Positions 30,552 to 38,634 of a stretch of 40,218 nt of DNA are shown here, one piece after another. Position numbers and translations under genes: made by a program. Source of the stretch: JAUQQI01 sp042408785 (GTDB taxonomy: Bacteria > Chloroflexota > Dehalococcoidia > JAUQQI01); assembly GCA_042408785.1 (NCBI GenBank), contig JBHOQU010000091.1:1-40218 (forward strand). Reading direction: 5' to 3'. Numbering within the stretch: position 1 is the stretch's first letter; each line of letters starts with the position of its first letter. Below the pieces are notes generated by a model. The model was not told the origin of the DNA and searched no databases. It worked only from the letters and a program-made list of their open reading frames with translations.

Positions 30552-30566
30552 AAGGGGGTTAGGCCG

Positions 30567-33500
30567 ATGGGCTTTCAGCGGGTCGACTCTAAGGTCAGTT
30601 TCCCGGAGCTGGAACGGCAGATTCTGGACTTCTGGAAGCGGGAGCGGGTCTTCGAGCGGAGCCTGGAGCTGCGGGCCGGGGGGCCCACTTACATCCTCTA
30701 CGAAGGCCCCCCCACGGCCAACGGCCTGCCCGGCATCCACCACGTCCTGGCCCGGGTGTTCAAGGACATAATGCCCCGCTTTAAGACGATGCGGGGCTAC
30801 TACGCCCCCCGGATCGGCGGCTGGGATACCCACGGCCTGCCCGTGGAGCTGGAGGTTGAAAAGGAGCTGGGCATAAGCACCAAGCCCGAAATCGAGGCCT
30901 ACGGCATCGATAAATTTAATGCCCGCTGCCGGGAAAGCGTGATGCGCTACGTCCGGGAGTGGGAGGAGCTCACCGACCGTATTGCCTTCTGGATCGACAT
31001 GAAAAATGCCTATATCACTTTTGAAAACCGTTACATTGAGTCGTGCTGGTGGGCCATCAAGGAGCTGTGGAATCGGGGGCTGGTCTACCAGGATTACAAG
31101 GTCACCCCCCACTGCCCCCGGTGCGTCACGTCCCTGAGCAGTCACGAGGTGGCCCTGGGCTACGACACCGCCGATGACCCCTCCCTCTGGGTGAAGTTCC
31201 CGGTCGTGGCCGACTCCCTCCCGGCGGCCCTCAAGCCCTTCGCCGACAGGCCCGTCTACATCCTGGCCTGGACGACCACCCCTTGGACGTTGCCGGCCAA
31301 CCTGGCCCTGGCCGTAAACCCCGACGCCGACTACGCCCTGGTGGAGGTGGAGTCGGGGGAGCGGCTGGTGCTGGCCCGGGCCCTCCTGGAAAAGTCCCTC
31401 ACCGGGCCGTATCGGGAGCTGGCGGTGGTCAAGGGTCGGGGGCTGGTCGGGGTAACCTATGAGCCCCTTTACCGGCCGGTTCCCCTGGACCGCCCGGCCC
31501 ACCGGGTGGTGGCGGCCGACTTCGTCTCCCTTGAGGAGGGCACCGGGGTGGTCCACATCGCCCCGGCCTACGGCGAGGACGACCTGGAGCTGGGCCGCCG
31601 GGAAAACCTGCCCGTGGTCCACACCGTCGATCTCCAGGGCCGGGTGCGCGCCGACCTGCCCCTGAGCTTTGCCGGCCTCTTTGTCAAGGACGCCGACCCC
31701 CTCATCATTCAGGACCTGGCCGGGCGGGGGCTGGTCTACCGGAGCGAGCGGTACGTCCACACCTACCCGTTCTGCTGGCGGTGCGAGACGCCCCTCCTTT
31801 ACTACGCCAAGACCTCCTGGTACTTCCGAACTACGGCCTTCAAGGACCGGATGGTGGAACTCAACGGGCAGATAAACTGGGTTCCCGAACATATCAAGGA
31901 GGGGCGGTTCGGGGACTGGCTCCGCAACAACGTCGACTGGGCCATCTCCCGGGAGCGGTACTGGGGCACGCCCATTCCCATCTGGGTCTGCGAGGGTTGC
32001 GACCACCGGGAGTGCATCGGAAGCGTGGCCGAGCTTTCGGCCCGGGCCGGCCGGGACCTGCGGGAGCTGGATCTGCACCGGCCGTACGTGGATGAGGTGA
32101 CCTTCGAATGCCCCCGGTGCGGCGGGGTGATGCGGCGGGTGCCGGAGGTGATGGACGTCTGGTTCGACTCGGGGGCGATGCCCTTTGCCCAGTGGCATTA
32201 TCCCTTCGAAAATCAGGAGGTCTTTCGCACCCGGTTCCCGGCCGACTATATCTGCGAGGCGGTGGACCAGACCCGCGGCTGGTTTTACAGCCTCCACGCC
32301 CTGGCCACCATGCTCTTTGACAGCATCGCCTACCGGAACGTCATCTGCCTCGGGCTGGTCCTGGATGCCAAGGGCGAGAAGATGAGCAAGTCCCGGGGCA
32401 ATGTGGTGGACCCCTGGGAAGTTATCGGGGCCTTCGGGGCCGATCCGCTGCGCTGGTATCTGTTCACGGCCACCGCCCCCGGAAATGCCCGCCGGTTCGA
32501 CCCCAAGCAGATCGAGGAGGGGCTTCGCCGCTTCTTCCTGACCCTCTGGAACACCTACGCCTTCTTCGTCACCTACGCAACCCTGGACGGCTTTGACCCG
32601 ACCAAAACCCCCCGGCCGGCGGAGGCCGACCTGACCGAGTTGGACCGGTGGGTCCTTTCGGAGCTGAACCTGCTGACAAAGACCGTAACCGACGAGCTGG
32701 AGGCCTACAATCCGACCGATGCCGGCCGGGCCATTGAGGCCTTCGTCGAAAAGCTCTCCAACTGGTACGTGCGCCGTAACCGCCGCCGCTTCTGGAAGTC
32801 GGAGCAGGACGCGGACAAGCGGGCGGCCCACTGGACCCTGTACACGGTGCTGACGACCCTAACCCAGCTTCTGGCCCCCTTTACGCCCTTCCTTGCCGAA
32901 GCCATGTACCAGAACCTGGTCCGTGGGGTGGACCCCAACGCCCGCCTGAGCGTCCACCTGACCGACTGGCCCGAGGCCGACCTGAGTCGGGTGGACCGGG
33001 AGCTGATGGCGGCGGCGGAGCTGACTATGCGGCTGGCCAGTCTGGGCCGGGCCGCCCGGGACCGGGCCCGCCTCAAGGTCCGGCAGCCGGTGAGCCGGCT
33101 CTTCGTCAAGGTCCGGTCCCCCGAGGAGGTCGGGCTGGTCCGCCGGCTGGCCGACCACCTGCTGGAGGAACTTAATGCCAAGGAGCTGGTGCTGGTCGAG
33201 GACGAGGCGGCCCTGGTGGACTACCGGGTAAAGCCCCGGTTTGACCTCTTGGGACCCCGCCTGGGGGCCGAGCTTCCCCGGCTCACCCAGGCCCTGGCCG
33301 GCCGGGACCCCCGGCAGGTGGTAACGGAGCTGAGAACCGCCGGGCGGGTGGTGCTGGACGGCCTCGAAGTCTCGGCCGATGAGCTGGCGGTGGAGGTGGT
33401 TCCCAGGGCCGGGTACGCCGCCGCCGAAGAGGCCGGCTACCTGGTGGGCATCAGCACGGAGGTGACCCCGGACCTGGCGGCCGAGGGCCTTGCCCGGGAG

Positions 33501-33740
33501 CTGGTGCGGCGGATCCAGACCCTCCGCAAGGAGGCGGGATTCGAGCTCTCCGACCGGGTTGTCGTCTATTATGAGGGCGACCCGGAGGTGGAGGCCGTCT
33601 TTGAAAGCCACGGCGACTACATCGCCGCCGAGACCCTGGCGGTCCGGCTCCATAAAGGGCCGACTCCACCCTCGGCCCGGGGCCTTGAACTTCGCCTCAA
33701 CGGCCGGCTGGTCCGGCTCGGGGTGGAACGGGCGGGCTGA
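30567..33740 (+). CDS. ileS: Isoleucyl-tRNA synthetase
   Basis: Class I aminoacyl-tRNA synthetase, 1057 residues, the long (IleS2, eukaryote/archaea-like) type. The ATP site reads NGLPGIHHVLARVFKDIM, the family form of HIGH, and KMSKS is at 605-609 (GEKMSKSRGNVVDP). The CP1 editing domain is complete, with ILAWTTTPWTLPANLALAV and TGVVHIAPAYGEDDLELG including the conserved Asp. Zinc-type Cys groups occur at CPRCVTS, CEGCDHREC and FECPRCGGVMRRV. The anticodon-binding domain follows (SNWYVRRNRRRFWKSEQDAD). IleS2 enzymes are typically mupirocin tolerant; this is family knowledge. GGGGGT precedes the ATG. Control is through the Ile T-box. Confidence 0.97.
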   Translation: MGFQRVDSKVSFPELERQILDFWKRERVFERSLELRAGGPTYILYEGPPTANGLPGIHHVLARVFKDIMPRFKTMRGYYAPRIGGWDTHGLPVELEVEKELGISTKPEIEAYGIDKFNARCRESVMRYVREWEELTDRIAFWIDMKNAYITFENRYIESCWWAIKELWNRGLVYQDYKVTPHCPRCVTSLSSHEVALGYDTADDPSLWVKFPVVADSLPAALKPFADRPVYILAWTTTPWTLPANLALAVNPDADYALVEVESGERLVLARALLEKSLTGPYRELAVVKGRGLVGVTYEPLYRPVPLDRPAHRVVAADFVSLEEGTGVVHIAPAYGEDDLELGRRENLPVVHTVDLQGRVRADLPLSFAGLFVKDADPLIIQDLAGRGLVYRSERYVHTYPFCWRCETPLLYYAKTSWYFRTTAFKDRMVELNGQINWVPEHIKEGRFGDWLRNNVDWAISRERYWGTPIPIWVCEGCDHRECIGSVAELSARAGRDLRELDLHRPYVDEVTFECPRCGGVMRRVPEVMDVWFDSGAMPFAQWHYPFENQEVFRTRFPADYICEAVDQTRGWFYSLHALATMLFDSIAYRNVICLGLVLDAKGEKMSKSRGNVVDPWEVIGAFGADPLRWYLFTATAPGNARRFDPKQIEEGLRRFFLTLWNTYAFFVTYATLDGFDPTKTPRPAEADLTELDRWVLSELNLLTKTVTDELEAYNPTDAGRAIEAFVEKLSNWYVRRNRRRFWKSEQDADKRAAHWTLYTVLTTLTQLLAPFTPFLAEAMYQNLVRGVDPNARLSVHLTDWPEADLSRVDRELMAAAELTMRLASLGRAARDRARLKVRQPVSRLFVKVRSPEEVGLVRRLADHLLEELNAKELVLVEDEAALVDYRVKPRFDLLGPRLGAELPRLTQALAGRDPRQVVTELRTAGRVVLDGLEVSADELAVEVVPRAGYAAAEEAGYLVGISTEVTPDLAAEGLARELVRRIQTLRKEAGFELSDRVVVYYEGDPEVEAVFESHGDYIAAETLAVRLHKGPTPPSARGLELRLNGRLVRLGVERAG

Positions 33741-33759
33741 GCCGACCCGCCACCGAATC

Positions 33760-33768
33760 TGCTAGTTT
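33760..33768 (+). promoter_or_regulatory. Extended -10 of the USP-GpgS gene
   Basis: TGCTAGTTT ends 9 nt before the ATG at 33778, and there is no ribosome site between. A start about 7 nt past the -10 falls within two or three bases of the ATG, so a nearly leaderless mRNA is implied. The match to consensus is moderate. Confidence 0.45.
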
Positions 33769-33777
33769 ATTACCGTA

Positions 33778-35595
33778 ATGGCCGACCGGCCCACCCGCAT
33801 CCTGGTGCCCATCGCCCGCCCCGATGAGGCCGGGCCACTGCTTCGGCTGGCCACGGCCCTCCTGGGCGGCGGGGCGGGCCGGGTAATCGCCCTCGGGGTG
33901 GTCGAGGTTCCTGACAGCCAGGCCTATTCCCAGGCCGCGGCCCGGGCCCGGGAGCTGCGCCGGCGGCTCCAGGCCCTCTGCGCCGGGTTGCCGGACGCCG
34001 GCCAGGTGGAGGTCCGGAGCACGGTTCGGGTCTCCCGGCGGGCCTGGCAGGGGATCCGGCGGGTCGCCCTCCAGGAGCAGGTGGACCTGGTGGTTCTGGG
34101 CTGGGCCGGGGAGGTCTTCGGCACCACCCTGGCCGCCATCGTCCGGGAACCCCCGGCCGACCTGGCCATCGTCCGCGGGGCCCGGCTGGACCGCCCCCTG
34201 AGGCGGCTGCTGCTGGCCGTGCGGGGCGGGCCCCAGGCGGAGCTGGCCTTCCGCTGGGCGGCGGCCCTGGCCGAGGCCTTAAACCTGCAGGTTACGGTGC
34301 TGAATGTCCGCCCCCGGGGCCAGAGCCTGCAGGAGCGGGCCCGGGCCGAGCATGTCTTTGCCGGGGTGGCCCGGCTGGCGGAACGCCGCCCCCGCTTTTC
34401 GGTGCTGACCGTCCGGGCCGAAGACCCGGAGGCGGCCATTGTGGCCGAGGCCCGCAACCACGACCTGCTGGTTCTGGGGGCCACCGCCGAGGCCGGCGAG
34501 GTCGCCGAGGAGCCCCTCGGAACGATCCCCGAGCGCATCGCACGGCGGGTGGAGATTCCCACGATTATCATCCGCACCCGCCAGCCCCTCCAGGTGCACT
34601 TCCGGGAGCTGCGGGAGCCCCCGACCCTGCTGGTGGAACAGTGGTTTGCCGAAAACACCTTCCACGCCCGGGAATTCTCCGACCTGGCCGACCTGGTCCG
34701 CCTTAAGCGCCAGCAGGGCCTCACCATCAGCCTGGTGCTCCCCGCCCTGAACGAGGCGGAAAGCATCGGCGGGGTGGTCCGCACCTTCCGGGAGTATCTC
34801 CAGGAGGAGGTACCCCTTCTCGATGAGATCCTGGTGGTGGACAGCGGGTCCACCGACGGGACGGCCGAGGTCGCCCGGGCCCACGGGGCGGAGGTTTACC
34901 TGGACCGGGAGATTCGGCCCGACCTGGGGACCTTTCCCGGCCGGGGGGAGGCCCTCTGGAAGAGCCTTTTCGTGGCCCGGGGCGAAATCATCGCCTGGGT
35001 CGACGCCGGAATAAAGAACCCCCACCCCAAGTTCGTCTACGGCCTGGTCGGCCCCCTCCTTCGGGAGCCGCGGCTGGTTTACGTTAAGGGTTACTGGCGG
35101 CTCCCCGGCGGGCTCGAACCCGACCCGGACGGCTGGTCGGAAGCGGACCCGGTGACCGAGGTGCTGGTCCGGCCGGCCCTCAATATGCTGCTGCCGGAGC
35201 TTTCCGGGTTTATCCTCCCCCTGAGCGCCGAGCATGCCGGCCGCCGGGAGGCCCTGCTGGAAGTGCCCTTTCTTACCGGCCCGGCCGTGGAGCTGGGGTT
35301 GCTCATCGACATCTACGGCCGCTACGGCCTGGACCGGGTTGCCCAGGTGGACCTCGAAGAAAAAGTCGAACACCCGCGGCGGGCGGCCCCGGCCCGGGTG
35401 GCCTTTGCGGTCCTGCAGGGGCTGCTGCGCCGCCTGGAGAGCCGCCGGCGGCTGGAGGTCCTGGTCGGCCTGAGCCCCAGCCTTAAGCTGCCCCACTACG
35501 ACCCCGAGGGCCTCTACCTGGAGGTCATCGAAATCCAGCAGCAGGAGCGGCCCCCGGCCCGGACGGTCATCGGTGAGCCGGGACCGGCCGGCTGA
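33778..35595 (+). CDS. Tandem universal-stress-protein / GpgS-like glycosyltransferase (GT81) fusion
   Basis: A 605-residue fusion. Residues 5-135 and 140-268 are two Usp domains; the first has RILVPIARPDEAGPLLRLA and LVVLGWAG, the second LRRLLLAVRGGPQAELAFRW and LLVLGATAEAG. Residues about 283-600 match glucosyl-3-phosphoglycerate synthase: WFAENTFHAREFSDLADLVR, ISLVLPALNEAESIGGVV, EILVVDSGSTDGTAEV, RGEALWKSLFVARGEIIAWV, NPHPKFVYGLVGPLL. The DXD metal motif, DSD or DAD in relatives, reads D409-A-G411. Other signature sites differ: EADPVTEV for GGGRVTEL, TGPAVEL for TGYGVE, EEKVEHPRR where an R-x-H-x-N is usual. It may have lost or changed its activity. truD overlaps its stop (TGATG). Confidence 0.88.
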   Translation: MADRPTRILVPIARPDEAGPLLRLATALLGGGAGRVIALGVVEVPDSQAYSQAAARARELRRRLQALCAGLPDAGQVEVRSTVRVSRRAWQGIRRVALQEQVDLVVLGWAGEVFGTTLAAIVREPPADLAIVRGARLDRPLRRLLLAVRGGPQAELAFRWAAALAEALNLQVTVLNVRPRGQSLQERARAEHVFAGVARLAERRPRFSVLTVRAEDPEAAIVAEARNHDLLVLGATAEAGEVAEEPLGTIPERIARRVEIPTIIIRTRQPLQVHFRELREPPTLLVEQWFAENTFHAREFSDLADLVRLKRQQGLTISLVLPALNEAESIGGVVRTFREYLQEEVPLLDEILVVDSGSTDGTAEVARAHGAEVYLDREIRPDLGTFPGRGEALWKSLFVARGEIIAWVDAGIKNPHPKFVYGLVGPLLREPRLVYVKGYWRLPGGLEPDPDGWSEADPVTEVLVRPALNMLLPELSGFILPLSAEHAGRREALLEVPFLTGPAVELGLLIDIYGRYGLDRVAQVDLEEKVEHPRRAAPARVAFAVLQGLLRRLESRRRLEVLVGLSPSLKLPHYDPEGLYLEVIEIQQQERPPARTVIGEPGPAG

Positions 35596-36764
35596 TGCGC
35601 TGGAAAGTCGTCCCGGAAGACTTCGTCGTCGAGGAGGAGGTCGACCTTGAGCTGGTCCCGGCCGGGCCGTATGCGATTTACCGCCTTGAGAAGACGGGGC
35701 GGGATTCCCTTTCGGTCCGGGCGGAAATCGCCCACCGGCTGAAGAAGCCTCAGGCCGACGTCATCTTCCCCGCCCTTAAAGACGCCTTTGCCCGAACGGT
35801 CCAGTGGGTTGGGGTGCGAGGCGGCGGGCCGCCGCGGGTGGCGGGCCGGGGCTTCGTGGCCGAGCGGGTAGGGTTTGCCCGGCATCCCCCGGACCCTAAA
35901 GGGCTGCGGGGAAACCGTTTTCAGGTGGTGCTGCGGGAGCTTTCCCCGGCCGAGGCCCAAGGGCTGCCCGAAGCCCTCCGCCGACTGGAACTTACAGGTA
36001 TTCCTAACTACTTCGACGACCAGCGGTTCGGCTCCCTGGTGGAAGGCCACGGCCCCTTCGGCCGGGCCATCTTGCGGGAGGATGACGAAACGCTCCTGAG
36101 GCTCTACCTGGCCACCCCTTGGGTTGGGGACCCGCCCCGGATTCGGGCCTTTAAAGCCGAGGCCGCCCGAAGCTGGGGGAATTGGGACCGGCTCTTCGGG
36201 CTGGCGCCGGCCCGAACCAACTTCCGGAGTCTTCTCACCTTCCTCCGGGACCACCCCACCGACTTTCGCCGGGCGGTGCGCCTCATTCCTGGCCGGCTGC
36301 TGATGCTGGCCGTGGATGCCTACCGGAGCTGGGTCTGGAACCTGACCATTTCCCGCGCCTTTGAAGAGGCAGGCCCGGTCCGGTTCTGGGTTCCGGTGGC
36401 GGGCTGCCCGCTGGCCGTCCCGGCTAAGACCCAAGAGGGCTGGCTTTCTGCGGAGCTGCCGCTGCCCCACCCGAAGGCGGAATATCCGCCCCCCTGGGAC
36501 CGGGCGGTGGCCGGAGTGCTGGAGGCCGAGGGCGTCGACCTGAAGGCTTTCGGCGGCCGGGGACGCCTGCCCGACCGGCCGCCACCCACCCGACGGCCCA
36601 TCTGGGTCCGGCCCGACGGGGTGGGCCTGGGGCTTCCGGGGGATTCCGGGCCCGCTGACAGGGCCGTCGTCAGCTTCAGGCTTCCGCCAGGGGCCTACGG
36701 AACCCTGTTCCTGAAAGTGCTGGCTGCCGAAGTCGCCGGCCCAGGAATCGGGGCCGTTAAATGA
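35595..36764 (+). CDS. truD: tRNA pseudouridine(13) synthase TruD-like protein
   Basis: Isomerises U13 of certain tRNAs to pseudouridine. The 389-residue product starts MRWKVVPEDFVVEEEVDLEL, the family opening. The catalytic Asp is D63 in FPALKDAFARTVQWV, aligned with the GLKDKxAxT motif. GIPNYFDDQRFGSLVEGHGP is the second strongly conserved block, followed by the insertion domain (DFRRAVRLIPGRLLML) and FRLPPGAYGTLFLKVLAAEV at the end. The motif-I Gly is Ala here and the R after KD is replaced by A-F, both slightly unusual. It overlaps the USP-GpgS stop in TGATG and is convergent with tadC, one base apart. Confidence 0.93.
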   Translation: MRWKVVPEDFVVEEEVDLELVPAGPYAIYRLEKTGRDSLSVRAEIAHRLKKPQADVIFPALKDAFARTVQWVGVRGGGPPRVAGRGFVAERVGFARHPPDPKGLRGNRFQVVLRELSPAEAQGLPEALRRLELTGIPNYFDDQRFGSLVEGHGPFGRAILREDDETLLRLYLATPWVGDPPRIRAFKAEAARSWGNWDRLFGLAPARTNFRSLLTFLRDHPTDFRRAVRLIPGRLLMLAVDAYRSWVWNLTISRAFEEAGPVRFWVPVAGCPLAVPAKTQEGWLSAELPLPHPKAEYPPPWDRAVAGVLEAEGVDLKAFGGRGRLPDRPPPTRRPIWVRPDGVGLGLPGDSGPADRAVVSFRLPPGAYGTLFLKVLAAEVAGPGIGAVK

Positions 36765-36765
36765 C

Positions 36766-37686
36766 TTACATCAAGATTCCCAGCATACGGAAGAGCTTGG
36801 GGATCATCGGGCCGAGGATCACCAGCCACATCACCGGCAGGATGAACAGGACCATAACCACGGTCATCTTAATGGGGGCTTCCCGGGCGAGCCTTTCGGC
36901 CCGCTGCCGGCGACGCTGGCGCATCTGTTCGCTCTGAACCCGCAGGATCCGGGCAATGGGCACCCCGAGCTGGTCGGCCTGAATTACGGCGGCCACGAAG
37001 CTGGTAAGGTCCGGGACGTTGCAGCGGGCGGCCATCTCCCGGAGGGCCTCCCGGCGGTGGCGGCCGATGCGGCTCTCGGCCAGGACGCGGGCGAACTCTT
37101 CGGTGAGGGGGTTCTGCCACCGGTCGACGACCTTCTGCACGGCCCCCTCGAACCCGAGGCCGGCCTCGACGCTCACCGTAAGCAGGTCCAGGACATCCGG
37201 CAGGGCCCGCTCAATCTGCCGGCGGCGGGATTCGATGCGCTGGCGGACCCACAGGTCCGGGAAAACGAAGCCGACGATGGCCCCGGCCGTGAAGGCCAGG
37301 ACGGCGTAAAGGGGAGGCTGACGTCCGAACAGCAGGAGCAGCCCCCCGCCCAGCCCCAGCAGCACGGCCCCGAAGCCCTTGAGGCCCAGGAAGTCGTTGA
37401 GGGCCAGGGGGTTCCCGGCGTACTGGAGGCGCAGCCGGTACTGCTCCAGGGTGTTCTGAGGGGTTCGGGCCAGCACGAAGCGGGCGATGGCCCGGAGGAT
37501 CGGCCGGATGGTCCGCTCGACGAAGGGTTGGGCAAGCTCCAGCTCCTCGAGGGTGACGGGCCGGACGGTGTACTCGCTGAGCCGGGCGGTTACCCTTTCC
37601 CGCCGGCGGGCCGTCATAAGGCCGAACCAGAGCAGGCTTATCCCCATCCCCACCATCAGGGCCGAAAGGAAGGCGGCCCCCATCAT
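36766..37686 (-). CDS. tadC: Tad pilus membrane protein TadC
   Basis: Inner-membrane platform protein of the tight-adherence (Flp) type IVb pilus, T2SSF domain. The 306-residue product has an N-terminal helix (LMVGMGISLLWFGLM), a cytoplasmic part, two helices near residues 105-145 (GFGAVLLGLGGGLLLLFGR, AVLAFTAGAIVGFVFPDLWV), and the core ALPDVLDLLTVSVEAGLGFE and DLTSFVAAVIQADQLGVPIA. A last helix is at VVMVLFILPVMWLVILGPMI. GAGG lies eight bases before the first of two adjacent ATGs. It follows tadB by 3 nt. In the usual order tadA-tadB-tadC it ends this part of the locus. Confidence 0.95.
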   Translation of the reverse strand: MMGAAFLSALMVGMGISLLWFGLMTARRRERVTARLSEYTVRPVTLEELELAQPFVERTIRPILRAIARFVLARTPQNTLEQYRLRLQYAGNPLALNDFLGLKGFGAVLLGLGGGLLLLFGRQPPLYAVLAFTAGAIVGFVFPDLWVRQRIESRRRQIERALPDVLDLLTVSVEAGLGFEGAVQKVVDRWQNPLTEEFARVLAESRIGRHRREALREMAARCNVPDLTSFVAAVIQADQLGVPIARILRVQSEQMRQRRRQRAERLAREAPIKMTVVMVLFILPVMWLVILGPMIPKLFRMLGILM

Positions 37687-37689
37687 TTT

Positions 37690-38634
37690 TCAAACCTCGA
37701 TGGCCGTTATCCGGCGGATGATTAAAAACGCCACGATGATCATCAGGGCCCCGATTATGGGGATGCAGATAAAGACGCCTTCAAACATCCCCATAATGTA
37801 CTCCCGGTTTATCAAATAAAGCACCAGGCCGAGGAGTATGGGCAAGGCCGAAATGATGTAGCCCGAGATCACCTGCTGGGCGGTGAGGGTGGCGATCTCG
37901 CCCTTGATCCGGACCCGCTCCCGGATGGTGTAGGCGATGCTCTCCAGGATCTGCGCCAGGTTTCCGCCGACCTCGTGCTGGATGTTTATGGCCGTGACCA
38001 TGAGCTCGAGGTCGTCGCTCTGCATCCGCCGGACCAGGTGGTCCAGGGCCTCTTCGGGGCTCAAGCCTAGCCCCACTTCCCGGACGACCCGCCGAAACTC
38101 GGTAGCCGTGGGCTCCGGGGCCTCCCGGGATACCGTCTCCATCGCCTGGAGCAGGCTGTAGCCGGCCCGTAAGGAGTTGGCCAGAAGGTCGATGGTGCCG
38201 GGAAGCTGACTGTTAAAGGCCCCCAGCCGGGCGGCGATCCGGCGGTTGAGCCAGAGTCGGGGAATAAAATAGCCGGCCAAAAGGCCCACCAGCCCCAGGA
38301 GGAGGCTCTCGCCGGAGAGGAAATAGGCCGCCAGGCCGCCGGAGGCGGTGGCCAGGAACTGAAGGATTAGGAACTCGCCGGCGGTCATCTTGATGTCGGC
38401 CCGGGCGAGGTCCCGGGCGAGCCGCCGGGCAAACCCCTGCCCCTCGATGGCCCGGTCGACCCGGGCGACGATGGGGGACTCCCCCGGCTTGGGGGTTCCC
38501 AGGTCGGCGGGGGCAAAGCGGCGGAGCCGGCCGACCACCTCATCGTCCGGGGCCAGCAGGTGGTTCAGCCCGTAGATGACGAGGAAGAACCCGAAGCCGA
38601 CGACCAGGGCGATCAGGGCGGCCAGCCAGACCAT
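37690..38634 (-). CDS. tadB: Tad pilus membrane protein TadB
   Basis: Partner platform protein of the Flp pilus, 314 residues. An N-terminal helix (WLAALIALVVGFGFFLVIY) is followed by a cytoplasmic segment, two helices near 100-135 (FLATASGGLAAYFLSG, LLLGLVGLLAGYFIP), then LPGTIDLLANSLRAGYSLLQ and INIQHEVGGNLAQILESIAY of the T2SSF fold. The end has ISALPILLGLVLYLINREYI and a final helix. Two starts are possible, GTG at 38637 and ATG at 38634; the ATG is used. Either overlaps the tadA stop, giving tight coupling. Confidence 0.95.
   Translation of the reverse strand: MVWLAALIALVVGFGFFLVIYGLNHLLAPDDEVVGRLRRFAPADLGTPKPGESPIVARVDRAIEGQGFARRLARDLARADIKMTAGEFLILQFLATASGGLAAYFLSGESLLLGLVGLLAGYFIPRLWLNRRIAARLGAFNSQLPGTIDLLANSLRAGYSLLQAMETVSREAPEPTATEFRRVVREVGLGLSPEEALDHLVRRMQSDDLELMVTAINIQHEVGGNLAQILESIAYTIRERVRIKGEIATLTAQQVISGYIISALPILLGLVLYLINREYIMGMFEGVFICIPIIGALMIIVAFLIIRRITAIEV

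Noticed and set aside
30720..30770. Apparent loss of the HIGH motif in IleRS (PGIHH)
   Set aside because: This form is normal for this type of IleRS; the surrounding GIHHVLAR and GWDTHGLPVE blocks are intact.
29703..32831. A minus-strand open frame of about 1040 codons opposite alaX and ileS
   Set aside because: It mirrors codons of a certain ileS gene in very GC-rich DNA, shows low-complexity Gly/Pro/Val/Asp-rich translation and has no family motif; it also crosses the T-box leader.
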